Assembly: GCF_018873765.1 (NCBI RefSeq)
Contig: NC_057919.1
Span: 64,102,984-64,166,983 of the forward strand
Length of the DNA: 64,000 bases
DNA from: Telopea speciosissima
Taxonomy: Eukaryota > Streptophyta > Magnoliopsida > Proteales > Proteaceae
Direction of reading: 5' to 3'
Under the pieces are notes generated by a model, which saw only the letters and a program-made list of their open reading frames with translations, made no database searches and was not told the origin of the DNA. The stretch's first letter is position 1, and every line of letters begins with the position of its first letter. Below are positions 10,941-26,266 of this stretch, in pieces. A program made the position numbers and the translations under genes.

Positions 10941-12060
10941 GGCTTTGATACCAAATAATGCAACTAGGGTTCCAGAACCCTCCTCTTGGGTTGCTCTGGG
11001 CCCACCTTGAATGATAAAACTCAATTAATCAAGGATAATGTCATTTTTGTGATTTCGGGAATAGTTCAGCGCCCTAAATGTAAAGTAACAAGTGAAAGGG
11101 CCAAACTGGAATTAAATCTTTGAAGTGGAGGGCTTTCTGAAATTTTAAATAAGAATGGGAATAAAATTGACTTGCTTTAAGAGATGAGGGTTATTTGGTA
11201 AAATCAGGGAGAAGAGGGCTTTAGTTGTAAATTGCTAACTTAGGCTTCTTCAAACTCTCAATAGAATAGGAAGCGCAGTGAAACAGTATTGATTTCGGAT
11301 TGAGAGATCTTCCCCAACCAAGTTCAGTTTAATCTGAAATTTTAATGGAGGATTCCTAACCCACTGGGCCATGAAATCAACCCAACAAGCGATCAAATCT
11401 GAAGCCCAAAAATTGACAAGAGAATTTTGAAACTTCACCTGGCGGTAAAATGGGGCCAGCTGAGGTTCCAGACTTGATTTTGTCAGCAGAGGGATTTGTA
11501 GGAGCCAAGAGTTTAGGGATTTGGTCTCCTTGGGAGGGAAACAAACTTCCAAACCTCAGTCGAACGTGAAGGTTTAATCGAGGTCTGAATTTTTGTCTCT
11601 CAACCCAATAGTATTATCAACAACAGGAGAAATAACACAAATTGAAAAAGGAAAGAAAAATGAGAAACAGGAGAAGGGAAGAAAGAAGAATGAGAAACAG
11701 GAGAATGAAAGAAAGAAGATTTAACAGACGAAAGGAAGAAAGAAGAGATAAGAGAGAGCACCTGAGAGAAGGTTCAGAATCGCAAGGAAGGAGGACTGGG
11801 TTGAGGGAAAAGAGGAAGGGAGAAGAAACCGCACGGCCAATCGTTGGCAGCAAGTCCAATCAAAATTTCATTCCAATATTCAATCCTCGTTAATCGATAA
11901 ATACAATTGCATATAAGTACTCTCCTAAAACTGGTATTGACTCCAGTAAGGAAACTTGAAAACAACTCAAACAAGGAAACTAATATCCTACTGGACCGGA
12001 ACTAGATTTGGACCTGGTTCATCTCGGTCTAGGCTTCCAAACAGTCTTGTGCCAGGCCAA
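10941..12060 (-). repeat. Minus-strand LTR-like block with primer-binding site
   Basis: On the minus strand 10941-10953 reads TGGTATCAAAGCC, a tRNA-Met primer-binding site. An LTR candidate begins TGCAACTAGG at 10959 on the plus strand. The arrangement mirrors 3010-4131. The far end is not defined (purine-rich runs near 11640-11830 make it hard to place). The copia element at 9400-10922 sits immediately beside it and probably inserted into the interior of this older element. Confidence 0.45.
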
Positions 12061-12347
12061 GAAGTTTCTACTGTGTGAGTAATAAATTTAGCTCGTATTC
12101 ATCAAACAAAATGCAAGTACCAAGTCCCCAGATTCAATCGTTGCTTTAGTGGAAGGTATTTTCAATTGATATAGTGATGGAATACTCAAGATACAAATGT
12201 TACGTTGTAGCTGGAGCATGACATGTTGATAGCAACCTGGAATCTATTCATTATTTGTTGACCTTGTTTTCTTGCAGGCATATTCATGCATTTACCTTTA
12301 GCTTGGAGTCCTCATCTATTTATGCTGATTTTAGTTGTGATTGCTGA

Positions 12348-14631
<2,284 letters not shown>

Positions 14632-16484
14632 ATTGGCAGTTATACACCATTAGAGACGTTATAATCAGAAACCGCAATTTTACAGGCTGCTTGCACATTT
14701 TGTAATAGTACTCAATATTTCCATATATTCCTTCACTAATTGATAAAACAGTTGTTGGAGGTTCAGTGATAGGTCATGGGAAAAGAAAAAGGAAAGTACC
14801 CTCATAAGATGAATAACTTTTTTTTGTTAAATGAGAAGGATTATACATGGCTCCTGTGAGTAGTTAAATTGGTGGATTTTTGTTTTCGTAGTTTAGTGGT
14901 GACAATATAGACATGTTGAATCTTCAGATGATTTAATTTAGTTTCATTAAGTACTTTTGTGGAAATGACATAAGGTGTTCTGACAGAAAGTGGTGTCTGG
15001 ATGTGAAAACTCTCCTGACACCAAATTGGGATAACTGTTATCCAACTAGGTATTCTGATTTTCTTAGATCAAGCAGTTGGTTTACTCTGGTTTTTAGAAT
15101 CATGCTTCAGAATCCTTGGTGCACAACAACAACGGCTACCGTTTGCAGGAAACAAAAGTGCTAAATACCCAAGGTTCAATTAGTGCTTTTATTTGCACAG
15201 GGATCGTTAATTCATGTGTGTACCTTCTTGGCACCAGCCACCAGCAGAGAAGCTCAGTAGGCACTTCAAGCTGATAAAACTGTCTTATAGGAGGTATACC
15301 TTGCTGGTTTTTTCTCTAAAGTCTAAACCTTCCCTTGTGGACAAAGGCTTTGTTTTACATCTCTCTCTCTCTCACTCTCTGTTTGTTTTCCTTTTTTAAG
15401 TTGTTGTAATTTATTACCTAATTTCATTGCCAATGTTGGAGTTCGTCCTGTAAGAAGAAATCACTGGTCAGCTTAAACTGAGGATGATCCATTTATTTTA
15501 GTGTAAAAAAGATGCATCATTTTAATAGCTACGGTTTCGAGGCCTCAATCTGATTTCACTTGTCTACACTACCTGTATTGATGCATCTTCCCTCAACATA
15601 TGTGAGACTTGAAGATGCAGCAGCTTGATTTTGATAGATGGTCAGAGGCTCAGAGCACCACCCGCTAGGAAACAAATAGATTAACAGATTAACAGGAAGA
15701 ACAACAAATAAAGGACTGTTAATTTCTTATGTGGGTTTGTCATGCTAACATCAATCTGATATGGGTGGCATTTTCACTCGCAGAGCTTGGATTCATGTTG
15801 TAAAGTATAATTTTCGCAATTTTTGAAATTAGGTGCTTGCTGTTAGTTATGAAAAAACAATACATAGGTGAGTGGATAGAGGGGAAATGATTCTGTGATT
15901 TAGTTGAACATATCCGTGCTTCAAACCCACATTTGGGTAGCAAATTGTTTTATCTTCAGCCTTTGGGTTGATATCAAAACTTCCTTCTTTGTTTCCATCC
16001 TAGACTTTGTTCGTTTGTAACTTACTAGGGGGTGTTTGACAATGTTTTTATTAGTATTTTTGAGTCAAAAAGTTTTTTTTTTTTTGCTACTAAGAAGGAA
16101 CAATAACACTAGTGGAATCCATATTAATAGAAGTCTTTATTCTGCTTGTACTAAATTACATAAAATGCTGTATTTGAGAACACTAGTTTAGCCATCCAAG
16201 TAAGATCGTTGAATGTATTAATCAGACACGTGTGGTGGCGATGGAGGTGGAGGGTCGAGAGTTCGTAATATTGGGCCTTTTGTTGCAAGTTTTGTCTCTT
16301 TTTTTGAATCTTTTTCAAGTTGCTCCTCAAATAGTCACAATTGTTCCCTTTTTTTTATTCTTTTTTTTTTTTTCCACTGGGTTTGTTTGAAAAAAGTATA
16401 AAGATAGATCGAACAACATTGGATTCAGTTTGGATTATGTTTAGAGTCCATTTTGATCAAGGGTTGTTATACTAAATAAAACAT
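14632..16484. other. 3' flank and intergenic sequence
   Basis: The first 100-150 bases probably hold the 3'UTR of the upstream lyase gene. A short CT repeat lies at 15360-15378. Near 16027 the phrase GGGGGTGTTTGACAATG resembles a MITE end, followed by poly-T runs. No gene is seen. Confidence 0.45.
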
Positions 16485-18330
16485 TTATGAGATTCTCTTT
16501 ATTTGGTTTATAATCAATGTCTTCTTTCTAATTAAACCTTTTCGCCACAAGTCGGCCTTTGTATGTCTCAATATTACCAGTAGAGTCTCTTTTGGTTTAT
16601 AAATCCATTTAGATCCCACATGGATGGCTTCTTCTGATAGCTCAAGAAGATCACAAACTTGATTCTTTGCCATAGAATTCATTTCATCCTTCATGGTGTT
16701 AAGCCATAAAATGGAATATCTACAGCTCATGATGTGTGAGAATTCCATAAAATAGAATATCTACAGCTCATGATGTGTGAGAATGATGTTGGATCTGCTT
16801 CAAATCTATCATCAACCTCATAATTTTGATGAAATTAGAAGAAATTACAAGTTTTCTAATTCTTTAGGATCTTAATTTTGTTGTTCAATTTCTACATCCT
16901 CATTTTCTACAATAGGAGGTTGAATAATAGGTTCAGCAACAAAAGGTTCAGTAACAACCACATTGTCATGATGTGCTGGTTCACTTGATAATGAACCCAT
17001 ATAACAATGATTGGAGGAATGATTCCTCCACTTTCTTGTGCAGGAGACGGAGCCTGAATTGGTTGTTCATGAAACTGAATGTTTTGTAATTTCGAATTTC
17101 CACTGTTATTGTCATCCTCTAGAAATTTGGCATTCGTAGATTCTGCAATAGTAAGCAAGTGATATGAACAAAAAAAACTTATGACCCTTAGACCTATTTA
17201 GATAGCCAATGAAAAAATCACTGACTTTCTTAAGGTCCAACTTCCTTTCATGTGGGTTGTACATCCTAATTTCAACTAGACAACCTCATACACGTGTATG
17301 CCTTAAGCTAGATTTCCATCCAGTCCAAATTGATAAGGAGTCTTTGGAATTGTTTTCGATAGTACCATATTCAATATATGCACAGCTGCTTTTGAGGCTT
17401 TACTCCACAGGGTCAAAAGAAGGTTGAAGTTACTGGTCATATTTCTTACCATATCCATAAGCGTCTGGTTTCTTCTTTCAACTACGTCATTTTGGTCTGG
17501 AGACCTAGGCATGGTATATTGAGATACTATACCTTACTCAGTAAGATATTGGGCAAATGGGCATGGTCTCTGTCTAAGTTATGTGTACCTTCCATAATCA
17601 CCTCATCTGTCTGATCTTACCATCTTTATGACCTTTTCAGTCTATTTCTCTACTTCTGTTTTATAGATCTTAAAGACATCAAGTGTCTCATCTTTATGAT
17701 CCATAAGATAGAGATACATGTATCTAGGACCTTTATCCGTTGCTGTAACTGGAGCGTTGCTGTGCGCATTGTGGCACAACAACGGCCATGTATGCATAGT
17801 GGGGCCCGTTGTGCATACATGGCCACTGCTGCGCCGCACGATGCCCATAGCAGCGCTCCAGTTACAGCAGTGGATAAAAATTCCTAATATGGTCATCGAT
17901 AAATGTAATGAAGTATCTTTGACCATTCAGACAGGGTACAACAAATGGTCCATGAATACCCTTACCGAGTATGATCATCGATAAATGTAATGAAGAATCT
18001 TTGACCATTCAGACAGGGTGTGACAAATGGTCCACATATATCAATATGTATAATATCTAGAGTTTCAGTGCTACGCCCAGTTCCTTTCTAGGACTTGTTG
18101 GTTTGCTTTCCTTTAATGCAGTCCACACATGTTCTAAAATCAATTGAGTCTAGAGTCTCTAGGACTTCATTACTCACTAACATTTTGAGTCTATCTATAG
18201 AGATGTGACCTAATCTCTAGTGCTAGAGTTTGGATGAATTTTCATTCATGATTGATCTTTTATTGTCAATATTACTTGAGGAAGTAAGTAAATTCTATAC
18301 CGATACCATAATATCAGATTGGAGAGTTTC
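16485..18330 (-). mobile_element. Decayed Ty1/copia pol relic
   Basis: Read on the minus strand, the order is that of copia pol. First comes a pre-integrase region with RLGHIS and CVDCIKGKQTN (18130-18090 region). Then integrase core pieces follow with DICGPF, FFITFIDD and LYLMDHKDE, and PDQNDVVERRNQTLMDMVRN (17303-17512). Last comes the reverse transcriptase start with NQVCDLLEL and VGSKWIYKPK (16485-16748). Stops and frameshifts occur throughout, and no LTRs were identified. The integrase part is disrupted by a local direct duplication (about 17893-17953 and 17974-18033) and by the palindrome at 17732-17878. Confidence 0.85.
17732..17878. repeat. 147-bp near-perfect palindrome (fold-back insert)
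   Basis: The arms begin TTTATCC, then TGCTGTAACTGGAGCG, and the reverse complement closes the element at the right end. The centre is GGGCCC near 17802-17807. The outer 25 bases pair with only two mismatches. The palindrome sits between two pieces of a copia integrase frame, so it is an insertion. It is much more GC-rich than its surroundings. Confidence 0.85.
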
Positions 18331-18479
18331 AACGAGAATGAGATCCACAGTTAAGTGGGTCTAAATATCCGATCTGGATCGGTCAAAATTGATAACGAAA
18401 AAAAAGGGACCATAAATCGAATTTTGCTGGATTGGTTTCATCAGTTAGAAAATAGCAAAAAAAAAAAAAGGAAAAAAGA

Positions 18480-18636
18480 TCTCTGTCAGAGAGTGTGGCC
18501 TATGCCAGCACTCCCATGAATCTATGTCTCTCCTCCCATGTGAAAAGACACCCCTGCCCCCTTGTTTTAAGGAGGAGAGAGAGACACATGGGAGTAATGG
18601 CGTAGGCCACACTCCCGTATAGAAAACTACTTCCCA
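18480..18636. mobile_element. Fold-back MITE, family A copy 1
   Basis: Inverted arms carry GAGTGTGGCCTATGCCA on the left and its near reverse complement TGGCGTAGGCCACACTC on the right. The middle contains CTCCCATGTGAAAAGACA and a matching purine-rich arm. Related copies occur at 37915-38062 and 39370-39539. Confidence 0.7.
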
Positions 18637-18998
18637 AGAAAAAAATTATGAAAATTAAAAGTAAATAGGAAAATCATGGGTGATATGGATCCCATCCAGG
18701 TGAATCAATCGATCCCGAGATTTATGTGATCCGACCGAGTTGACCGATCCAAAGAACGATCCACTAATACCAGGTAGGATGGGTCATGATCAGTGTAGGC
18801 CGATACGAATCCGATCCGATCCGATCCAATCCGAGATTACGAACCATGAATGTTACACATATATTATAATCTTTCGGGTCTACTATTTCTAGTGACTTTG
18901 GAGTAACTCCCAAGCTGCTGTAGGCTGTAGCCATTATGTAGTTTCACTTTTCTTGTTCATTAAAATCATTGTCGTTCTCTGGGCCTGGAGAGCACAGC

Positions 18999-21028
18999 AT
19001 GAGTTCTGGATGTCCTTGCAATCGATTAATTCTTTGTTCTTCGAGCTCCCGGAACGTCATAAGACATCAGAATCAGCTTCAACCGAGAACCTCTCAGTTT
19101 TCTTCGTTTTCTCCGACGTCATCCAAGGCAAAATTCTCGAAGAATCTCCCCTCATGGGGTCCTCTGAGAATTCGACTTCGGGAAGATACAGTTGAGCTTC
19201 GTTCCAGCTCAAGCTCACCCAGATCTACTAGGGCTTTTTCACACGATGCTCAATCATTTCGGTGCAGTTCGTGGTCGAACGAGAACGAATTACAGGCGCC
19301 AAATTTTTTTGAATTCGTCACGTCGGAAAGAGTTAAGGTGGTTGCGATGCTCGGCCTGGCTTTATCTCTCTGTAATGCAGATCGAGTTGTAATGTCTGTG
19401 GCGATTGTCCCCTTGTCCTTGGCTCACGGATGGACCAGATCTTTTACTGGTGTAGTTCAGGTATGTTTCCGAGATTTAATTATCCCCAATCTACTCTTTC
19501 TTTAAATTTAAATTGGTAATGTTATCTTGTTCTTGGTGGGCTTATCTCAATACTTTCTTAGTTTTTAAATTAGGGCTGGGTTTGATTTTCAGTCAACTGT
19601 TATGCTCAAGTGCCATTTACCCACTCTCGTCTTGGTTGGTGTGTGATTACTCAAAGTCAAAGGGTGGAGTAGTTCTCTCTCATTAACAATTGATTGGCAC
19701 GTTCTGCCGGATGTCTTTATCTGATAGTATATAGACTAATGGAGTTAAAGATTGGCTAGTGTTAAATGTATTACCATTATAATTATTGTTTCTCAATGTT
19801 TTGTGGCCTTTATTGGTTCAACAGTTTAAGGCTGTAATCTTGTAAATTTTTTCCATTTTATAAAATTATAGGACTTGATCACTAGTCACTACTGCTGAGA
19901 TGCTGAGGCTAACTGTCTATATTCGGCATCATCATACAACTGAGAGAGATTGCAAGTCCTTTGCTGATTAGCAATAGGTTTCAGAGCTCTTTTCCTGATG
20001 AGAGCCAAACAGAGAATAGCTAAGGCTAGATTTATATACAGTGCTTCTGATATGCTGTGTTTCTTTCAAACAAAAAGAAAACCCTGTGGTTCTTTTCTGA
20101 GTGATTATTGAGATTGCCATGTCCACAGGTCAAACATTTTGTATTGTACTGTTTGGTATTAGTAATAAAATTTTCATCATTAATTAAAAGAGAAAAAAAA
20201 AACCCTTCTTAGCTTCTGTTCATTATTTCCTGATTTTTCACCGACTACTAATTGCAGTCAGCTTTCCTATGGGGATACCTAATGTCACCAATTGCTGGGG
20301 GTGCACTGGTGGATTATTATGGTGGTAAAGTAGTCATGGCATGGGGTGTGGCTCTGTGGTCCCTGGCTACGTTTCTTACTCCTTGGGCTGCAGAAACTTC
20401 TTTATTGGCTTTACTTGCAACACGAGTTCTTCTTGGCATTGCTGAAGGTGTGGCTCTTCCTAGCATGAACAATATGATTGCAAGGTATTGGAATATTTCA
20501 CATTCTTTCTTTGAAGATTCCACGATTTAATGATATAATTTATCTCTTGATATGTTAGCTCTTATGGTATTTCTGGGACCGATTTTGAACTGTTTGAACT
20601 GACTTCTCTTTTAGGTGGTTCCCTCAAACAGAAAGATCCCGTGCTGTTGGAATTGCAATGGCTGGATTCCAACTTGGAAATGTGATTGGACTATTGCTTT
20701 CTCCAATCCTCATGTCAAAGGGTGGTGTATTTGGACCTTTTGTAATATTTGGACTATCTGGATTTCTTTGGGTTTTGGTTTGGCTGTCTGCAACATCAAG
20801 TACACCTGAGCGCCATCCTCAAATATCAAAATCTGAGTTAGAGTACATACGGAGTATGAGGAAAACTTCTTCAATACCATCTACAGAGAAGAAATCTAAG
20901 ACAACCAAAGTGATCCCTCCATTCAGGCGCTTACTTTCAAAGCTACCAACCTGGACTGTAATTTCTGCAAATGCTATGCACAGCTGGGTAATGTAAATGT
21001 AGCTCTATTACTAATTGTACACAGAAAC

Positions 21029-21073
<45 letters not shown>

Positions 21074-24000
21074 GAGTACAAACATGCGCACATATCAAGG
21101 ATCAGTGCGATATTACTTATTGCTGACTGCATATGCAGGGATACTTTCTTCTTCTCTCATGGATGCCCATTTACTTCAACACTGTAAGTCTCTAAGAGTT
21201 AATTTCTAAAGTAAATTATAATCCATGTGGGATGATGTCAACCTAAATATGCAATTGTAAAGAGAACTAATTATTAGATGCCCACACTCTGTAACAGATT
21301 TATCATGTTGATCTCAAACATGCAGCATGGTTTAGTGCAGTGCCATGGACTATGATGGCAATTTTTGGATATTTGGCTGGTGATTGGTCAGACATGTTGA
21401 TACGCAATGGTACAAGTGTCACTTTTACTCGTAAAGTCATGCAGGTGTGTCATCCGTCTATTTCATCAATCTTGTATGTGAGCGAAAGGCTAGATATCAT
21501 TCTTATTATGCTTTCTTCAAGTGATATTCTGGACGAAAAGCAACACATAAAAAATCATTTTTACAGAGCTCAAAGATCTGCATAGGGCATTAATGCATCA
21601 CCGTTCTCATTGTGGATCACATGCATAAGTTGCGGACATCTTCCTAATGAAAAGTAAACCTGGATCATAATTTGCATCTAAAACAGGAGTATGATCTTAA
21701 CATGATTGGCACAGTATATTTATATGGATAAGATGCCAAAAGAAGAGAAGTACTAAGTGCATCCAAGCCTTTTCCATACTAAATGGCAGCTAGAAAAGAA
21801 GGAAAAGGAAACAAGGAATTACTTTATTAGATCATCATCAAATTTGGAAAATGACATTCCTTCTGGACAAAGAATTGCTTTATTAGTCGGTTCCCTAAAT
21901 GGATAGGGCTGTAGCTGATTCACTGGAATTGGCATCCAGATCCTTTGAAATAATAGGGTGCAATTTTGTTTAGATATCACATGTTTTGTGGAAATTATTA
22001 TCCATAATTTACAAAAAGACATGGAGCCTTTATTTTGTAAATCCTTTTGAAAAGAAAATTTTCAACGGAACTTCCAATGAGAGAGAGGAATTGATACCTT
22101 TATGCAATTTTGAAGGTTAATTTATGAGGAAACTTGTCATGAGGAACTATGATGCCTTAGAGAAGGTTTCTTTATTCCCCATGCAGATACATTGGTTGAT
22201 CCTTCTCTCTCTCTCTCTCTTTTTAATGGTAAGATCTCAACATGATTTGTAGCAACTCTTCTTGGCAGAATATTTTTTGTTTTTGTCTTTGTTCTATTTC
22301 TCTTCTATTTATTTATGTTTATTTACTTTTCTCTTATGTATGATGAGATGCTTACTAGTTAGTATGGTGGTTGGAAAGATTGGTCTAATGCTTGGAAACT
22401 TAGATGCTGAGATTTTAGTCATCCTCTATTATCAATTTTCATTCTATTCATCCACATGCTTATTGAGCTTAACATAATTAGTAACAATTCGTTGCCTTTA
22501 CACAGTCAATTGGATTTTTTGGTCCGGGGATTGCACTCCTTGGTCTAAATGCAGCGAAAAATCCATCTGTTGCATCTGCTTGGCTTGCAGTAGCTGTTGG
22601 TTTGAAATCTTTTGGACATTCTGGTTTCCTCGTGAACTTTCAGGTTTGTTGTTTCGAAATCATTTTAGTTGTAGCAAGAAGGCATCACTGGATTTTTCAT
22701 TTTTCTAATCTTTCCCCTGCCTTTCCATGTGGCCAGGAGATTTCCCCACAGTATGCTGGTGTTCTACATGGTACTCTTCATCATCCATTTCATTACATAT
22801 TTTATGTAATCAATCTTATGTATCTTTGAAGACACACACACACCACACACACACATAAACTAGGTTATTCTAATTAGATATTTTTTCTTGGGATGGTAAG
22901 AATTGAAATTTTATTCAGTTTACTACGGTTTTAGGAGTGGTTCTGGTAGGTGATAGTTGAGGGAGAGTCATTTGGGTTGGTTTGAGCATGCACACAAAAG
23001 CCTTTGAGTTCCCGGTAAGGAGTTATATGTTGCAGATTAAAGGAGATGAAAAAACTAGGGTCAGGCTAAAAATGAAACAGCGAGACACTGTGAGGACATG
23101 GTAAGAAAAGATATGGACGGCCTTGGGTTAACGGCAAACATGATTTTAAATAGAGTTAAATGGAGAAACAAGTTTAGTTTGGCTGAGGCTTAGTTGAATT
23201 GAGTCACTCATGTTTTTCCTCTATTTGTAGGATAAGTTCCAACTATGATATGTGACACTTGATAAAAAATTCAAATTGCATTATTTTCATTGGACGTTTG
23301 TATTCCTATCAGTTGTTGGGATTGGGTCTAGGAGATAAAGCATTTTGTTCCCATGTTGCCTGCTCATATCCACCTGATCAAATGTAAATCAGATGGATTC
23401 CAAGTTTGGACCCCAACCATCCTATAAAGTCTCTCTCTCTCTCTCTGGTAAGTATGTTTGCATTTGCTGATGAAATGCCTCGGCCACCCAATTGCATGTT
23501 ATCCATGGTGCATATGGAGTTTGCGTTTTATTACTAAATGAGTAACAGTAATCTTTTAGCACAAAATTGGTTTGTTTAAGTGATTCTGAATCATATTCTT
23601 ATCAAATTATGTGGACCAAAAGGCTCTTCCGCTGCTTTGCGCAGCCCCTACTTGTATCTGGGATGCACCACTCTGCATCCTTTGTTTAATTAAATGGATA
23701 CTTTAGATGTTCTCATCAGAAAATGGACTGTCTTGTGTCACAATATTACCTCATGTTTTTTTTCTGTTGCTCTATCTATCCATGTTTGGGCAAAATAACT
23801 AAGTTAAGAATAAGATACCTGTAAACTGCAATTATGCTTTTTCTATCAAGTTTAGTGATGTTCCAGGGCCTTGTAAAACAATTGGTTTTGCACTTCTGCA
23901 TTAGAAGAAATTTATGTGTAATGACAACAACAACATTTTTTCTTCTTTGTTTCAGGGATGTCGAATACTGCTGGGACATTGGCAGCAATTGTGGGAACTG

Positions 24001-24143
24001 TTGGAGCTGGTTTCTTTGTCGAGCTCATGGGTTCTTTTCGTGGATTCCTGATTTTTACTGCATTCCTATATTTTCTTAGTGCTATTTTCTGGGACATCTT
24101 TGCTACTGGAGAGCAAGTCAATTTTGATGAAACTGGTCAGTAA
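18999..24143 (+). CDS. PHT4-family (SLC17-like) plastid anion/phosphate transporter
   Basis: Eight exons with consensus GT-AG borders join to 537 aa: 18999-19460, 20258-20484, 20615-20987, 21139-21183, 21298-21444, 22506-22643, 22737-22770 and 23956-24143. The first 100 residues or so are rich in Ser, Arg and Pro and few are acidic, as in a chloroplast transit peptide. The membrane body begins VKVVAMLGLALSLCNADRVV and shows major-facilitator features (GWTRSFTGVVQ, AFLWGYL, GGALVDYYGGK, WFPQTERSRAVG, SWMPIYFNT, FSAVPWTMM, SNTAGT). Plant PHT4/ANTR proteins carry phosphate or other organic anions across plastid or Golgi membranes. The Ser-rich leader favours the plastid. The family is firm; the member (PHT4;1 to PHT4;6) is not settled. 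The start is the first ATG in the open frame. Intron 7 is 1.2 kb. All frames are intact, so it looks functional. Confidence 0.93.
21029..21073. repeat. Compound (CT)n(CA)n microsatellite in intron 3 of the PHT4 gene
   Basis: About 13 CT units run directly into about 10 CA units, ending CACGAG. The tract lies in the short intron between 20988 and 21138 and is likely to vary in length between individuals. Confidence 0.9.
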
Positions 24144-26208
24144 CTTGAACGTGATAAATAGTTATTATTCATCATGAACTGGCTCAATGATTACTTGCCT
24201 AGCCTGTGGATGAAGATGTCTTCAAACAGTGGCAGCAATTTCTGGCCCCACGTGCCAACCAACTGTTCATACATCATTGGCGTGATGCGTGACAGAACTT
24301 GCTTGATAACGAAAATGGGTTTTCTGTTATGTGAAGCTGGATAATGCCATTGGCTTTCCTGTCCCAGATTTGGTACATTTTCAAAATCCTGGTCGATAAT
24401 TCGGTTGGGCTTTGCTGACTGGTTTCCTCTCCTGAACCTGAACCAAGATCCTAACCAATCCACCATTGCACCTGGTTCTGTTCCTGGCCCAATCCTATCA
24501 ATATTCACTGATCTTAGCAAGCAAGCTTCAGAAGCTTAATAGGGCAGTCATTAACCATATCCATGGTGTTGGTAGATATTATGCTATGATATATCTATTT
24601 GGTCTGATTTGCCTTGTCATTCTCTTGTCTGGGTTAGAAAATATTGTTTCATTTTGAAGTTTACATAAAATATGATGTTTCTTTCTTATCTTTTCCAAAT
24701 ATTTGCATTTAACATATTTGTGTTGCCAGTTTCCTGAACCAGATTCAACAGGTAACCTCTAATGTTTGAGAGAATGTACATGCTACGGGCTTAGAATTAA
24801 GACTCTATACATGCATTCTAATTGTCTGAGTGGATATTTGGAAATACCCTTTGCAAGATATTGGTGACTAAAGAAAGATATCCAGTAGTAGCTGCATTGA
24901 GGAGGGCTGTTTAGAAGCCAGCAAGTTCTACGAGGACGAGGAATTTATTACCTGTGTGATCATAAGTAGCGTGAGGGCATGAAATTGTGAAAATAATGTC
25001 TCAAGGAATTTAACACCTGGTTAAATTGTCTCAGTAAAATTTAAAATGTAAATTATCATTTCCAGGGCATGGAATGGTGCAAATAATTTTCAAGTAAATT
25101 TTCTCTTTGCAGGGCTTCATGCACACATTAGAGAAAAGGATTTATGGTCAACTATTAAGTTCCCCAATCTTGGCTGCCAAAGTTCCTTGAAGGTGTTGAA
25201 TTATCCAACCCTGTGTATGAAGTGAACCAAAGACCCTAACTGAGTAGATGTTGGATTATACCCTAACCCTGCTAAGGAAATCTTTCTTGATTTTATGATC
25301 AATCATATGTTGAAGTTCGGTGAAGAATATTAAAATATATGGATTCAAGAATAGATTCGAATGGAAGAGCTTCAAGTTTAATTCATGTTTGCTAGTCTGA
25401 AAAGGTGGTCCAAGTTTATTTTTGTTCTATCCTAACTAACTGCCTAATGGGACTTTAACTTCAGCTGCAAGAGAATTTTTTTTTTGACCACTACAAGGGG
25501 GGAGGGGAAGGGAAGGGAATGGAAGGGTACCTTATGGCACAAATGTGAAAAAAGACCTAGCTAATACTGTTCTATTGTGAGCAACACTAACAAGCACCCT
25601 TTACACTTTTTAAATTTCTACAGATCATGAATATTTTAGAACTGAATTTTTGTTAATAAATCAAACATAGACCAAGTCATTCCACAATGTGATCAGTATA
25701 TAACCATCGTACTAGCTGAACTGAATCTTTCCAAATTTCTATACCGTGGATTCCTTTTTGCTGTTCCATCTTTGATTCCTTCTTTAACTCCCTTCAGCTT
25801 CAGTTGCTGAACCTAATTGACAAGAAAATTCATGATTATAAATCTATTCAAAAAAAGTTTATTACTCTTTTTCAATAAGAAAAAAAATAAGTTTATTACT
25901 ATTAGCTAAAACTTTGGATATGATTTTACACACTAATTATATAAGCTAATAGGCCTAAAATGGTCTACTTCAAAAGTATTTTGTTGTTTTGGGATCATGG
26001 TGATAAAAACAAAACTTATTGATCATAGGGGACGAGTGCAATTATTAAAAAAAAATAAAAAAAACTAGCAAAAATAGATCATTATGTATAAAAGACAAAA
26101 TTTTGAAAGATGCATATAGAAGGTCCATCCAGTCCAGGGCTTTATAAGGATCCATTGAGAAGACAATATTCCTAACTTCAAGGGATAAAAGGGTTTAATC
26201 TAATTGAT
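24144..26208. other. 3'UTR of the PHT4 gene and intergenic sequence
   Basis: The first few hundred bases are probably transcript end. No further gene is supported. A G-rich run lies at 25496-25530 (GGGGAGGGGAAGGGAAGGG type). The rest is AT-rich. Confidence 0.45.
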
Positions 26209-26266
26209 GTAACAACAACACAACTTTGTCTTGTCCCAATTTAATGGAGTTGGTTGCATGGATCTT
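26209..26266 (-). mobile_element. RTE-type LINE 3' end fragment, second copy
   Basis: On the minus strand it reads GATCCATGCAACCAACTCCA, then a TTAAATTGGGACAAGAC-like block and a (TTG)n tail. This is the same end as at 2436-2485 but more diverged. Confidence 0.5.

Noticed and set aside
11617..11893. Arg/Glu-rich frame on the plus strand and Leu/Ser-rich frame on the minus strand
   Set aside because: Both come from a GAAAGAA purine-rich tract within LTR-like sequence, not from a gene.
15360..15378. CT run as a regulatory element
   Set aside because: A short simple repeat far from any gene start; no reason to assign a function.
18953..18998. Alternative upstream starts for the PHT4 transporter frame
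   Set aside because: The upstream in-frame start would be TTG, and the ATG-less frame at 18953 is in another phase; the first in-frame ATG is 18999.
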